Shown: piece by piece, positions 1 to 8,378 of the stretch
Position numbering within the stretch: the stretch's first letter is position 1
How the letters are laid out: the number at the start of each line of letters is the position of its first letter
Source of the DNA: DATAMF01 sp964472565
Lineage (GTDB): Bacteria; Chloroflexota; Anaerolineae; Aggregatilineales; Aggregatilineaceae
Direction of reading: 5' to 3'
DNA length: 28,558 bases
Assembly (NCBI GenBank): GCA_964472565.1
Contig: CAYYNB010000071.1
Location: 1-28,558, forward strand
The notes under the pieces: generated by a model
The model's database searches: none
What the model was told of the DNA's origin: nothing
The model's input: the letters and a program-made list of their open reading frames with translations, nothing else
Made by a program: the position numbers and the translations under genes

Positions 1-11
1 CGTGCGGGAAT

Positions 12-58
12 GGGGGGGGGCTGACATTTTAGCTTTTTAGAATGTACCCCCCCCCCCC
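12..58. repeat. G9/C12 homopolymer inverted repeat (long hairpin)
   Basis: A run of nine G (12-20) is followed 26 bases later by a run of twelve C (47-58). The bases between them also pair (24-31 with 38-45, one G-T wobble), so the element can fold into one long hairpin with a GCTTTT loop. A further C7 run lies at 128-134. The rest of 1-251 shows no convincing gene and no clear promoter. Such long homopolymers are prone to slippage and to sequencing error, so their lengths should be treated as approximate. Confidence 0.6.
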
Positions 59-251
59 GCTTTTGGCGTTTTGAACCTGAGAAGTTCAACAAAGTGGGGG
101 TTTTGTAAAACTTGGGTATTTTTCTTACCCCCCCTTGTTGGTTGTTCGTCTTTCGTTTTGGTAAAGGTCGCCAGCGGGTGATTACTATAGAATAGCACAG
201 ATGTTCAGGTATGTATAGTATTTCATTGGTTAACTTGGATGACTAACTTCG

Positions 252-995
252 ATGGTGGAGGCGCAAACGTTGAAAGGACTACTACCTGTGCTTGAGGTCC
301 ACAGCCCGGATGGGAAAAGTTTTGTCGTGGAACTGGCGAAGGATCGGATCAGCATTGGGCGGTTTCAGGAATTTAATGATGTGAGCCTGGAACCGGACCC
401 GCAGCAGCTTATCACACGGAAAACACACTGTATTCTGGAACGGGATGCTGACTGCTGGTGGGTGATCGATAATGGCAGCGTGAACCGTACTTTTGTGCGG
501 CGCGCATACGGCATTGAAGTCGTCAACGGGCGAGCACTGATTCAGGATGAAGATGCAGTCCGTATTCTGGGACTGCTGACTGAAGACGGCCAACCCCTTT
601 ATTGGGAACTTATTTTCCACGATCCGCTCAAAACCAACCGCGTCATGGAAGGCATAGGAACCGCTTACCTAGAATATGATTGGATTCAGGCCCGGCTGTT
701 TCGGATTGAGGGCACACGGCGGATCGAGATCGCCAACCTGCGCCCGCAGGAACATAAGTTGATCCGGTATATGGACCAGCGAAACCGGGCGAATGGGAAT
801 GTCCCCGTCATGTGTTCCTATGAGGAATTGATCACGGCCATTTGGGGCGACGAGGTTAATCATGTGGAGTCGGAAGTGAATCACCTCGTGTATGAACTGC
901 GGCAAAAGCTCGAACCGGACCCGAATGAAGCGCGATTTTTACAATTGGTGCGCGGATTGGGGTACCGGCTGGTGACTCGGCAGTTGATGACCTGA
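252..995 (+). CDS. FHA domain - winged-helix (OmpR/PhoB-type) regulator
   Basis: The 247-residue product has two parts. Residues about 14-120 look like a forkhead-associated domain: an IGR motif near residue 36, then a TRKTH stretch standing for the usual S-x-x-H, then DNGSVNRTFV matching the conserved D-x-x-S-x-N-G/T region. FHA domains bind phosphothreonine peptides. Residues about 165-245 match the C-terminal DNA-binding domain of OmpR/PhoB regulators, with YEELITAIWG, VNHLVYELRQKL and the closing RGLGYRL hairpin. No receiver domain or membrane segment is present, so the protein is probably a cytoplasmic transcription factor switched by Ser/Thr phosphorylation rather than by a histidine kinase. 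The start is chosen as the first ATG of the open frame; no strong ribosome site is visible. It precedes the PEP/pyruvate-binding gene by 178 bp on the same strand, so co-regulation is possible but not shown. Confidence 0.8.
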   Translation: MVEAQTLKGLLPVLEVHSPDGKSFVVELAKDRISIGRFQEFNDVSLEPDPQQLITRKTHCILERDADCWWVIDNGSVNRTFVRRAYGIEVVNGRALIQDEDAVRILGLLTEDGQPLYWELIFHDPLKTNRVMEGIGTAYLEYDWIQARLFRIEGTRRIEIANLRPQEHKLIRYMDQRNRANGNVPVMCSYEELITAIWGDEVNHVESEVNHLVYELRQKLEPDPNEARFLQLVRGLGYRLVTRQLMT

Positions 996-1081
996 GTTGG
1001 AAACGGGTCAGCCACCAAACAAGCCATTGGTCAGATCAACGAATACAAACCCCCTGCGAGAGGTATACTGGAGGAATAAGG

Positions 1082-1140
1082 TACCCCTTCCCTGAGGGAA
1101 GGGGAGTCAAACCGGAAGAATGGGATCTTGGGATGGCCTA
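1082..1140. repeat. Dispersed intergenic repeat, copy 1
   Basis: This intergenic segment begins with a perfect 9-bp stem and 3-base loop (CCCCTTCCC-TGA-GGGAAGGGG, 1085-1105). It continues with a CGGAAGAATGGG block and ends in GGATGGCCTA. A second copy with the same block order lies at 7033-7100, with 9 extra bases before the last block. The stem could also act as a weak terminator for the upstream regulator gene, but no T-run follows. Confidence 0.75.
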
Positions 1141-1173
1141 AATAAATTCTAGCGCAGGGAGAATACCAGCAGT

Positions 1174-3504
1174 ATGAGGGGCGACGATCAATCATCTCCA
1201 AAAGTACTCCAGATTTATTTGGAAATTTCGCAGTACCCTATCCTGAGCCATACCATCCGGGAGCGGATGCGCGAGGAATTATTCTCGCGTGGGATTATCA
1301 GCCAGGAAACCTTCGAAAACGAGGTCTACCGTAAGGCTATCGAGTCGCAAAGGCGCGAAGGGCTGACTGATCCTCTGTACGAGGAGCCGGAGATGGATTG
1401 GGATAAGCGCATGCGTTACATCCGCGCGCATCTGACCGATTTTTACTTCGCCTATAACCTTCCGTACAGCACATTTCAGCGCATTTTACAGGATGTGCTG
1501 CAAAACCGTGTGCCGGAGCAAGGGTACCGGCTGGCGTTTAACCCAGAAATTGCCCCCCTACAAATGCTGCTCAATCAAGGCGAGCGCTTTGAGCAGCTCC
1601 AGGGTGAAGATCAGGTACATGTTCGGCACCACTTGCGTGAAATAGTGGTTGTTCTGATTAAGGCTATGATCAGCGATCAGCTCGAATTTGTAGGGCTGGC
1701 GAAGGAGGTCTTTAAGATCAGTGATCTCAAGACCATCCACGAGCATATCCTGGGACACGGGAAAATCGGCGGCAAGGCGGCGGGCCTGCTGCTGGCCTGG
1801 AAGCTTATCCAGGAAGCCGGAGCGGAGGCAGGGATCGATCCGGCTGTGATCACCATCCCCGATTCATACTATATTGGATCGGGTGTGTTATATGAAGTCC
1901 ACGAACTCAATGACTTTTTCCGCTTCATGAATCAAAAGTATAAAACACGCGAAGAAATTATCGCCGATTACCCGGATATTCAGGAGAGCTACCGGCGTGC
2001 CCAACTCCCCGAATATCTTGCCGATCAACTCCACGAGCTATTGGATCGATGGGGACCGGGGCCGCTGATATTTCGCTCATCCAGCCTGCTCGAAGACAGT
2101 TTCTCAAGCTCCTTCGCGCGGAAATATGAAAGTCATTTTGTCCTGAATCAGGGTACGCCAGAAGAGAACTATGCAGCGGCGAAAGATGCGATTATGAGCA
2201 TCTACGCGAGCACGCTTAACCCGAATGCACTGATTTATCGTCAGGAAGCCGGTCTGGTGGACTTTGATGAACGTATGGCGATCCTGGTTCAAAAAATCGA
2301 AGGGCAACAAGTTCAGCGCTATTTCTTCCCGATGATGGCAGGGGTGGGCTTGAGCCGTAACCCGTTCCGGTGGAGTTCGCGTATCCGGCGCGAGGATGGC
2401 TTACTGCGGCTGGTGTGTGGGTTGGGGACACGCGCTGTGGATCGGGTGGGCTATGATTATCCACGCATGATTGCGCTGTCGCATCCTGAACTGCGGCCCG
2501 AAATGGACGCCAAACAACTGCGCAAGTATTCACAGCACCTGATCGATGTGCTGGATACGGAAGACGGTACGCTGAAAACGCTCCCCATTGGTGAAGTTAT
2601 TACGGCTGATTTTCCGGCGCTGCGGCTGGTTGCGGTTCAAGATTCCGGTGGAACGCTAAGCCGGTTTGTTGCGCAGCCATCCAATATTGATCCGTCACAG
2701 ATGGTGTTTACCTTTGATGAGTTGGCGCGCTGTAAACCCTTTACGACCACGATGCGCGATCTGCTCCGGTTTCTCGAACAACGCTACCGGCATCCTATTG
2801 ACATTGAGTTTGCCGTTGAAGCCCTGAAAACGTGGCCTAAACCGGCCTTTCGCATCACGCTGCTGCAATGCCGCCCGCTGAGTCAGCATCTGTCTGAGGT
2901 AAACCGGCGGGTGCCCAAAAATATTCCTGATGCGGAAAAGCTGTTTTTTACCAACCGGCAGGTGCCCGAAGGAATGCTGGAGCGTATCCGCTATATTGTC
3001 TATGTCAAACCGGAAGCCTACCGCCGTATTGCTGATCCCTTTATGCGCATGGAAGTTGGACGTGTCGTGGGGCGAATTAACGAGACGTTCAAGGAACGGA
3101 ATTTTATTTTGATCGGCCCCGGACGATGGGGAACATCTAACGCTTTACTCGGTGTCAGGGTGACATCCGCCGATATTTATAACTGCCGGGCGCTGATCGA
3201 AGTGGCGTTCTCGGATGGCAGCAGTTCGCCCGAAATGGCGTATGGGACGCATTTTTTCCAAGACCTGGTTGAGTCCAAAATTTTTCCGCTGGCCTTGTTC
3301 CCATCGGAGGAATACACTTTTTTCAACTGGACATTCTTTAACAATGCGCCGAATGTTCTGCCTGATTTGTTTCCGGTTGACGAGGAATGGGCGGACGTTA
3401 TCAGCGTGATTGATGTCCCTCAAGCGACGAATGGGCGATTAGTGGAAATCATTATGGATGGGCATCACGATGAGGCGCTGGGCTACCTCAAACAGTACGA
3501 TTAA
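1174..3504 (+). CDS. PEP/pyruvate-binding (PPDK N-terminal type) domain protein
   Basis: The product is 776 residues and belongs to the family carrying the nucleotide-binding domain of pyruvate phosphate dikinase/PEP synthase (PF01326). The diagnostic motifs are GGKAAG at residues 199-204 and RSSSLLED at 301-308, followed by the FARKYES segment. A second conserved block, GPGRWG near residue 650, begins a C-terminal region shared with PEP-synthase-like proteins. The first 190 residues form a mostly helical N-terminal extension. I see no swivelling phosphohistidine motif (TSH-like) and no PEP-binding TIM barrel, so it is not a complete PEP synthase. It may use ATP to phosphorylate or bind an unknown partner. 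Start: ATG 1174, with AGGGAG about 13 bases upstream. The gene ends five bases before the assembly gap and converges on the glutamate dehydrogenase gene. Confidence 0.8.
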   Translation: MRGDDQSSPKVLQIYLEISQYPILSHTIRERMREELFSRGIISQETFENEVYRKAIESQRREGLTDPLYEEPEMDWDKRMRYIRAHLTDFYFAYNLPYSTFQRILQDVLQNRVPEQGYRLAFNPEIAPLQMLLNQGERFEQLQGEDQVHVRHHLREIVVVLIKAMISDQLEFVGLAKEVFKISDLKTIHEHILGHGKIGGKAAGLLLAWKLIQEAGAEAGIDPAVITIPDSYYIGSGVLYEVHELNDFFRFMNQKYKTREEIIADYPDIQESYRRAQLPEYLADQLHELLDRWGPGPLIFRSSSLLEDSFSSSFARKYESHFVLNQGTPEENYAAAKDAIMSIYASTLNPNALIYRQEAGLVDFDERMAILVQKIEGQQVQRYFFPMMAGVGLSRNPFRWSSRIRREDGLLRLVCGLGTRAVDRVGYDYPRMIALSHPELRPEMDAKQLRKYSQHLIDVLDTEDGTLKTLPIGEVITADFPALRLVAVQDSGGTLSRFVAQPSNIDPSQMVFTFDELARCKPFTTTMRDLLRFLEQRYRHPIDIEFAVEALKTWPKPAFRITLLQCRPLSQHLSEVNRRVPKNIPDAEKLFFTNRQVPEGMLERIRYIVYVKPEAYRRIADPFMRMEVGRVVGRINETFKERNFILIGPGRWGTSNALLGVRVTSADIYNCRALIEVAFSDGSSSPEMAYGTHFFQDLVESKIFPLALFPSEEYTFFNWTFFNNAPNVLPDLFPVDEEWADVISVIDVPQATNGRLVEIIMDGHHDEALGYLKQYD

Positions 3505-3509
3505 GACTG

Positions 3510-3609
3510 NNNNNNNNNNNNNNNNNNNNNNNNNNNNNNNNNNNNNNNNNNNNNNNNNNNNNNNNNNNNNNNNNNNNNNNNNNNNNNNNNNNNNNNNNNN
3601 NNNNNNNNN
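3510..3609. other. Assembly gap (100 N)
   Basis: Exactly 100 N are present, the usual placeholder for a scaffold gap of unknown length. The gap falls between the convergent PEP/pyruvate-binding and glutamate dehydrogenase genes and removes the end of the latter. Because the dehydrogenase lacks only a handful of residues compared with its family, the gap may be short and caused by a hairpin terminator that is hard to assemble. Confidence 0.97.
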
Positions 3610-4868
3610 GCTTCGGCCACACGCTCGACAGCCACACAATAGGCGGCCAAGCGGGGATGAACCTGAAGGTCTTGCATCCGGTTATGCACCGCATGAAAAG
3701 CCGCCGTCATCTTTTCGTCGAGGCGTTCGTGAACAGTCGCCTCTGACCAGTAACGATCATACGAGTTTTGAATCATCTCAAAATAGGAGACCGTCACACC
3801 CCCTGCATTACACAGGAAGTCGGGAATTACATACACACCTTTTTCGTGCAAGATCAGATCGGCTTCCGGTGTCGTTGGGCCATTTGCCAGTTCCGCGCTG
3901 ATTTTGGCCTGGATACGATCGGCATTCTGGGCCGTGATCACATTTTCGAGGGCAGCGGGGATCAAAATATCAATGGGCAGTTCCAACAACTCGGCGTTCG
4001 AGATGGGCTGTGCGCCGGGGAAACCGACAACCGAGCCAGTCTTACGCTTATAATCGATAATAGCCTGCGGATCGAACCCTTCAGGACAGTAGATACCCCC
4101 CTTGGAGTCCGATACCGCCACAACGACAGACCCCAGGAGTTTGGGTCCGAGCAGGGCCGCAAATTGTCCCGCATTCCCGAAGCCCTGGATCGCCATAGTT
4201 GCGCCCTTCGTCGAGAAACCCAAGATACGGGCCGCTTCGCGGATACAGTACATACCGCCCCGTGCGGTTGCATCTTCGCGGCCTCGCGATCCGCCTAGAG
4301 GCAGTGGTTTGCCTGTAATGACGCCAAACGCATTATAACCACGCAGCACGGAAAATTCGTCGGCCATCCAGGCCATAATTTGAGGATTGGTATAAACATC
4401 CGGTGCAGGAACATCGATTTCGGGACCAAGAATACGACCTACCTGGCGCACATAAGCGCGACTCAGGCGCTCCAGCTCTCCCTGTGACATTTCCTTGGGG
4501 TTACAAACAATACCGCCTTTGCCGCCGCCCAAAGGAATATCGACCACCGCACATTTCCAGGTCATCCAGGCGGCTAAGGCGCGCACGGTGTCGATAGTTT
4601 CATCAGGATGAAAGCGGATGCCGCCTTTGGTAGCCCCGCGAGCATCGTTATACTGCACGCGGAAACCTTTAAAAATTTTTGTAGTTCCATCATCCATTTT
4701 AACCGCCAGTGTGACATGAAGTTCACGAACTGGCTCGCGTAAAAACGCATGAATACAAGGATCGAGCTGCAAAACATAAGCTGCTTCGTCAAGCTGCGCC
4801 TGGGCGATACTGAACGGATTAAGCTGCTCGGCCTCCCCTACCATCTTCATATCTTCTTGTTGTGACAT
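3610..4868 (-). CDS. gdhA: Glu/Leu/Phe/Val dehydrogenase (glutamate dehydrogenase), 3' end in gap
   Basis: Converts glutamate to 2-oxoglutarate and ammonia with NAD(P), or the reverse, in the cytoplasm. About 419 codons are visible. Hallmarks in order: GATKGGIRFHP (substrate site), GGGKGGI with the catalytic lysine, PAPDVYT with the catalytic aspartate, the GGSRGREDATARGG segment, a Rossmann motif GFGNAGQ, and NAGGVTVSYFE. The frame is open up to 4970, but ATG 4868 is preferred: it has GAGGG six bases upstream and gives a family-length N-terminus, whereas the extra 34 residues are not family-like. The visible sequence ends at RVAE, where related enzymes end within about ten residues, so little is missing. 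It stands alone, convergent with the PEP/pyruvate-binding gene. Confidence 0.95.
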
Positions 4869-4949
4869 TACTGCCCTCGCTGGCTCCTCAATAACACACG
4901 AATAAGATGAATGCGATTTTTCTAAAGTAGCATAGTCTGAATCCAACAA

Positions 4950-4978
4950 AATATCCTCGTCATTACTCACAAATCCAA
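4950..4978 (-). promoter_or_regulatory. Possible promoter for the glutamate dehydrogenase gene
   Basis: On the minus strand TTGGAT (4973-4978) and GATATT (4950-4955) are separated by 17 bases, about 80 bases upstream of the chosen ATG. The match to a sigma-70 promoter is moderate. This also argues that the open frame beyond 4868 is untranslated leader. Confidence 0.3.
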
Positions 4979-5032
4979 GTAATGAACCACTGTCGCCGGG
5001 GATGAATCATGGGGGAAGTCAGCGATGCCTTT

Positions 5033-5060
5033 ATCCCACGAGCTTTCGATCTCGTGGGAT
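5033..5060. repeat. Perfect 10-bp inverted repeat in the 4869-5236 intergenic region
   Basis: ATCCCACGAG (5033-5042) and CTCGTGGGAT (5051-5060) are perfect reverse complements around an 8-base loop. No T-run follows on either strand, so it is not a canonical terminator. The 368-bp intergenic region holds no convincing gene; its other content is the possible promoter above and the repeat at 5088-5180. Confidence 0.6.
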
Positions 5061-5087
5061 GCGGTTGGATAATCTTCTATACAATGG

Positions 5088-5180
5088 GGGCAGCCTAAAT
5101 TCGGGTATTTAACCACATTTTCGTTATGTGTAGGTGAAAAACTATCCGACTAAGGCTGCCCACTATTTTTACCCTATCCC
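5088..5180. repeat. Short element with inverted ends, related to the 6996-7100 repeat
   Basis: GGGCAGCCT (5088-5096) and AGGCTGCCC (5153-5161) form 9-bp inverted ends of a 74-bp segment, like a tiny MITE. The right end continues as TAAGGCTGC-CCACT-(T-rich)-ACCCTATCCC (5151-5178). That resembles TAAGGCTGCGCCACT-(T-rich)-ACCCCATCCC at 6996-7030 on the other side of the hydrolase gene. The two therefore belong to one repeat family bracketing that gene. Confidence 0.55.
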
Positions 5181-5236
5181 ACGATGAACACTCCGCAGAT
5201 CGCGGATCGACTTTTCATCTTCCTCCCGCTTCTGCT

Positions 5237-6955
5237 TTAACGTTCGATGATGGGCAGGATGAGATGCGAGGGATGCGCGGAATCGTGGAAGATGCGATTA
5301 ACTGCGGGGATGCACTGATCCGCCCCCTCATCAGCGATGTCACCGCCGGTGTTGGTGTTGCGTGCGAAGCGCGGAAAATTGCTGCTGGATACTTCAAGCC
5401 GGATGCGATGGCCGGGCAAAAAAACGTTCGAAGTCGCCCATAAGTCGATCCGCAGCGCGTAGATAGTATCTGGCTCCAGGAGTTCCGGCCTGGTCATCGA
5501 CTTGTGATAGCGCGCCCGGAAGATGCCCTCGGTCAGGATCAGCGCTCGCCCATCGGGATAGACATCAACCAGTTTACCGGTGAAGTCGGTATCACGCGCG
5601 GATGAGGTGATAAACAGTTCCAGACAAACCGGGCCAGTCACTTCGATTGGCTGCTCAAGCACCGGCGTGCTGTAAACCAGAACATCCTCGCGTTCCTCAA
5701 CCCGGCATTGGTCACGCGGTCCCGTGCCGTTGGCACCGGGCATGAGCACTTGCCCGCCAATGGTAGGGACTGGCCGGAGCGGGTTATAGAGGTAGGTATC
5801 CGGCGGCTCGTCGGCGGGCGGCTCAGGAGATAACTCCCCGTCACCCTGCTGCGTATTGGCCTGTCCCTCGCTGTGCAGGTAGTAATGGCGGTACTGCGTG
5901 TCGGGCAACGGCCAGTCATCCTCCGTGCGCCATTGGTCGATACCCATCACAAAGAGGGTGACTGGGCCTTCATGGTCGATGCCGTTTTCGATCCCTTTGA
6001 GCCAACGATCAAACCAGCGCAGGTGAATGCCGGTCAGATCGATGGCACGAATGCTGGCTGCCATGCCAAACTCGCGTTCGGGGTAGCTGCCGAAGTTGTT
6101 CATATGGCTCCAGGGGCCAACGATGAGACGTTGGTGTTGGCGGGCTGATGCACTCCCCCCCCGCTGCCGCATACCGGTGTAATTTTGCAGTGTGCCCCAG
6201 AGGAAAACATCATACCAGCCGCCAATGTTGAGTGCGGGCACAGTGATCTGCTCATATGCTGAATTCGGGGAGCCAGCCTGCCAGTAGTCACCCGGCAGGG
6301 GATGCCGCAGCCAATCGGAATAGTGAGGCGCGAGATCATGCAGGAGGGGCTGATCGGCGATGGGCAGGTGCGTCACCACGTCGTTCATATCGAGACTGGC
6401 TAGATCCGGCAGCGATACTTCACCCTTCGCGGCGCGCCGTTGCAGCGTCTCGAAGGCCATTATCACAGACCATTCCAGCCCGTGCAACAGCTTGGCACCA
6501 CCCTGATACTGCATACCCTCATAAAGATCGGAAAAAGTCACCATAGGCGCGATGGCTTGCAGCGCTTCGGGATGCTCTTGCGCGGGCAGCCATTGAGTCG
6601 TGCCTACATAGGAACCGCCGAACAATCCAACGGCCCCACTCGACCATGGCTGCGCAGCCGCCCATTGGATCGCATCCGCACCATCATCGCGCTCTTGAAA
6701 CATGGGCGTGAATTCCCCCTCAGAGGCGAAGCGTCCCCGTGTATCCTGAACGACCACCGTATAGCCGGCCTGGGCTGCCCGGAATATGTCGAAGACGGGG
6801 AGATTATCAATCAGCCAAAGCTCTTTGTTATAGGGCGTGCGTGCCATCAGGACTGGCTGCGGACCGGCCCCGTCGAGGCGGATAATATCTGTGGCAAGGC
6901 GCACGCCATCACGCATCGGCACCAGGATATTCTTTTCGATCACAATTGCTGCCAT
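5237..6955 (-). CDS. CocE/NonD family serine hydrolase (S15 X-Pro peptidase-like)
   Basis: The 572-residue product is an alpha/beta-hydrolase of the cocaine esterase / X-prolyl dipeptidyl peptidase superfamily. The nucleophile is Ser115 in GGSYVG, the likely acid is Asp249 (GGWYDVF) and the base is His284 (GPWSHMNNFG). The N-terminal PMRDGVRLATD and DTRGRFASEGEF blocks are typical. The C-terminal half (about 340-572) is the jelly-roll domain, with GPVCLELFITSSARDTDF and an HRIRLEVSSSNFPRF ending. No signal peptide is seen, so it probably acts in the cytoplasm on esters or amides. ATG 6955 is chosen over the longer frame because AAGAAGG sits six bases upstream. It is the last gene of the transporter operon, separated from the DUF3237 gene by a 146-bp spacer filled with a repeat. 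The natural substrate cannot be read from the sequence. Confidence 0.9.
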   Translation of the reverse strand: MAAIVIEKNILVPMRDGVRLATDIIRLDGAGPQPVLMARTPYNKELWLIDNLPVFDIFRAAQAGYTVVVQDTRGRFASEGEFTPMFQERDDGADAIQWAAAQPWSSGAVGLFGGSYVGTTQWLPAQEHPEALQAIAPMVTFSDLYEGMQYQGGAKLLHGLEWSVIMAFETLQRRAAKGEVSLPDLASLDMNDVVTHLPIADQPLLHDLAPHYSDWLRHPLPGDYWQAGSPNSAYEQITVPALNIGGWYDVFLWGTLQNYTGMRQRGGSASARQHQRLIVGPWSHMNNFGSYPEREFGMAASIRAIDLTGIHLRWFDRWLKGIENGIDHEGPVTLFVMGIDQWRTEDDWPLPDTQYRHYYLHSEGQANTQQGDGELSPEPPADEPPDTYLYNPLRPVPTIGGQVLMPGANGTGPRDQCRVEEREDVLVYSTPVLEQPIEVTGPVCLELFITSSARDTDFTGKLVDVYPDGRALILTEGIFRARYHKSMTRPELLEPDTIYALRIDLWATSNVFLPGHRIRLEVSSSNFPRFARNTNTGGDIADEGADQCIPAVNRIFHDSAHPSHLILPIIER

Positions 6956-6995
6956 TGTTGGCCTTCTTTCGAGGCAAAAGAGCGAAATAAGCGGG

Positions 6996-7100
6996 TAAGG
7001 CTGCGCCACTTTTTTCTTTACCCCATCCCCCCTACCCCTTCCCTGAAGAAAGGGGAGGCAAATCGGAAGAATGGGCGCATTATTTTCTTAGGATGGCCTA
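6996..7100. repeat. Dispersed intergenic repeat, copy 2 (composite)
   Basis: The segment begins TAAGGCTGCGCCACT, continues through a C-rich tract to CCCCTTCCCTGAAG, the CGGAAGAATGGG block and the terminal GGATGGCCTA. Its second half matches 1082-1140 and its first half matches 5151-5178. The ends (TAAGGC and, on the other strand, TTAGGC) are near-inverted copies, as in miniature mobile elements. It sits between the DUF3237 and CocE genes and may separate the transcript. Confidence 0.7.
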
Positions 7101-7101
7101 A

Positions 7102-7548
7102 TCAGCGCAGTTTGTAGATGACAATATCGACACTATCTTTTATGTCGGGCGTGACCGAGAGTTCGCCAACGTAGACACCACAGTTGAGATCGCGATATTT
7201 GCCGGTCGCATTTGCTGCAAAAGTGGGCCGCGTTTTGATCGTGGCCTCCGAATTCCAATCGATTACCCCTTCGTTTTCGATGGCGATATATTCCCCATCG
7301 CTGGTTTGCAAGAGATACTTGGCAAACACGTGAGAAACGCCATCCTCACGCATGGTATTCCAGTCTGCACCACCCGGCACGATCGTGCCGCTCAGTCCTT
7401 TTCCCGTAAAGGTTCCGCCTATGATGGGGATGACCTGAAGCTGGCCTTGTCCTGTCGGGCCGACGACTTTCGGTGCGGCGATCTGGACTCGCAAGCGCAT
7501 GATCTCATCGGCTGGCAGATATATCATGGTTGGTTTTTGATCAGACAT
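7102..7548 (-). CDS. DUF3237 domain protein
   Basis: The 148-residue product matches the DUF3237 family along its whole length: an N-terminal strand region, GGTFTGKGLSGTIVPGGADW near residues 44-63, IENEGVIDW and a closing CGVYVGELSVTPD. These small beta-barrel-like proteins are of unknown biochemical function and often sit beside hydrolases or catabolic enzymes. The start ATG 7548 lies inside the end of the Nif3-like gene (8-bp overlap), with GGGGAG about ten bases upstream, so translation is likely coupled. No signal peptide. A supporting role in handling the imported compound is inference from the operon only. Confidence 0.8.
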   Translation of the reverse strand: MSDQKPTMIYLPADEIMRLRVQIAAPKVVGPTGQGQLQVIPIIGGTFTGKGLSGTIVPGGADWNTMREDGVSHVFAKYLLQTSDGEYIAIENEGVIDWNSEATIKTRPTFAANATGKYRDLNCGVYVGELSVTPDIKDSVDIVIYKLR

Positions 7549-8338
7549 AGGTAAATGGCTCCCCTGCTTCAGAAAATTGTACCGGGATGCCAGGCAACAG
7601 CGGCGTGAGCCACTCTGTCAGGTGTTTCATCCCAACTTCTTCAGTTCGATTGTGCCCCAGGATGATCAAGGCTTTGTTCAGCCCTAACTGCGCGGCATCC
7701 CGCACGTAGGCGCACAAGGTCCATTCCAGTATTTCGCCGCAGACCAGCACGTCCAGATTATGATCTCTCATCAATTCCATCGGCATCTGTTCGGAATTGA
7801 ACCCCAGGCTGCCGCCGCCGACCAGTATACCTAACCGCTCCACCTTCGCATCCGGGCTGCCGACGATTTGTACAGCGTTCACCTTGAGCTTGTCTTTGAG
7901 GTACATCGCTACTGTTTTAACGGTCGTGCTCGGCAGCGCATAACAGACTTTATCGGGCAGTATGTACTGCTCCCAGTTCAGCTCTTTGTTGACCCCAAAA
8001 TAAATCTGGTCGGGATCGGTCATGTGCATGTGATCGTGATAGCGCCAGATGTTGATCTGATGTTCATCGAGTAGCTGCTGCTTGCACAAATAAACTTCGT
8101 CTTCGAGGAGCCAGTCGGTTTGATCCAAGCCGGTATAGTAGGTTGGTTCGTGCGTGATGATCAGATTGGCACCCTTGTCGATGGCATCACGAATAACCTC
8201 AATAGTCGCCATGAAGGTGGTAACGATGCCGGTGACTTCGTTATTCCAATCACCGGTCATAAGCTGATCACAGGTTTTCTCCAGTGGCGGCACATCACAG
8301 GCGGCGATAATCCGATCAACAACTTCCCTTACATTCAT
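7541..8338 (-). CDS. Nif3-like dinuclear metal centre protein
   Basis: This 265-residue protein resembles the Nif3/YqfO family of hexameric proteins with a two-metal site. Candidate ligands are His63 (ITHEPTYY, where classical members have HHP), the HDHMH cluster at 101-105, and His229 with Glu233/234 in GHNRTEEVG, matching the C-terminal H...E pair of the family. The GTP-cyclohydrolase-like insert of longer homologues is absent. The enzymatic activity of the family is unresolved; a metal-dependent hydrolase is commonly supposed. Its place in a LacI-controlled transporter operon rather than beside housekeeping genes suggests a specialised catabolic version. Start ATG 8338 has AAGGA eight bases upstream. 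The stop overlaps the next gene by 8 bp. Confidence 0.8.
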   Translation of the reverse strand: MNVREVVDRIIAACDVPPLEKTCDQLMTGDWNNEVTGIVTTFMATIEVIRDAIDKGANLIITHEPTYYTGLDQTDWLLEDEVYLCKQQLLDEHQINIWRYHDHMHMTDPDQIYFGVNKELNWEQYILPDKVCYALPSTTVKTVAMYLKDKLKVNAVQIVGSPDAKVERLGILVGGGSLGFNSEQMPMELMRDHNLDVLVCGEILEWTLCAYVRDAAQLGLNKALIILGHNRTEEVGMKHLTEWLTPLLPGIPVQFSEAGEPFTYV

Positions 8339-8378
8339 TCACAAGTCCTTACTTTGAATAAAGAGTGGGTGCGATCAA

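Noticed and set aside
4869..4970. N-terminal extension of glutamate dehydrogenase by 34 residues
   Set aside because: Not family-like; a good ribosome site precedes the internal ATG, and a possible promoter lies within the extension.
5033..5060. Terminator call for the 10-bp palindrome
   Set aside because: No T-run on either strand and it lies between two minus-strand genes well away from either stop; kept only as a repeat.
6440..7117. Plus-strand open frame of 225 codons
   Set aside because: Antisense to the 5' half of the CocE hydrolase and its leader repeat; no family resemblance.
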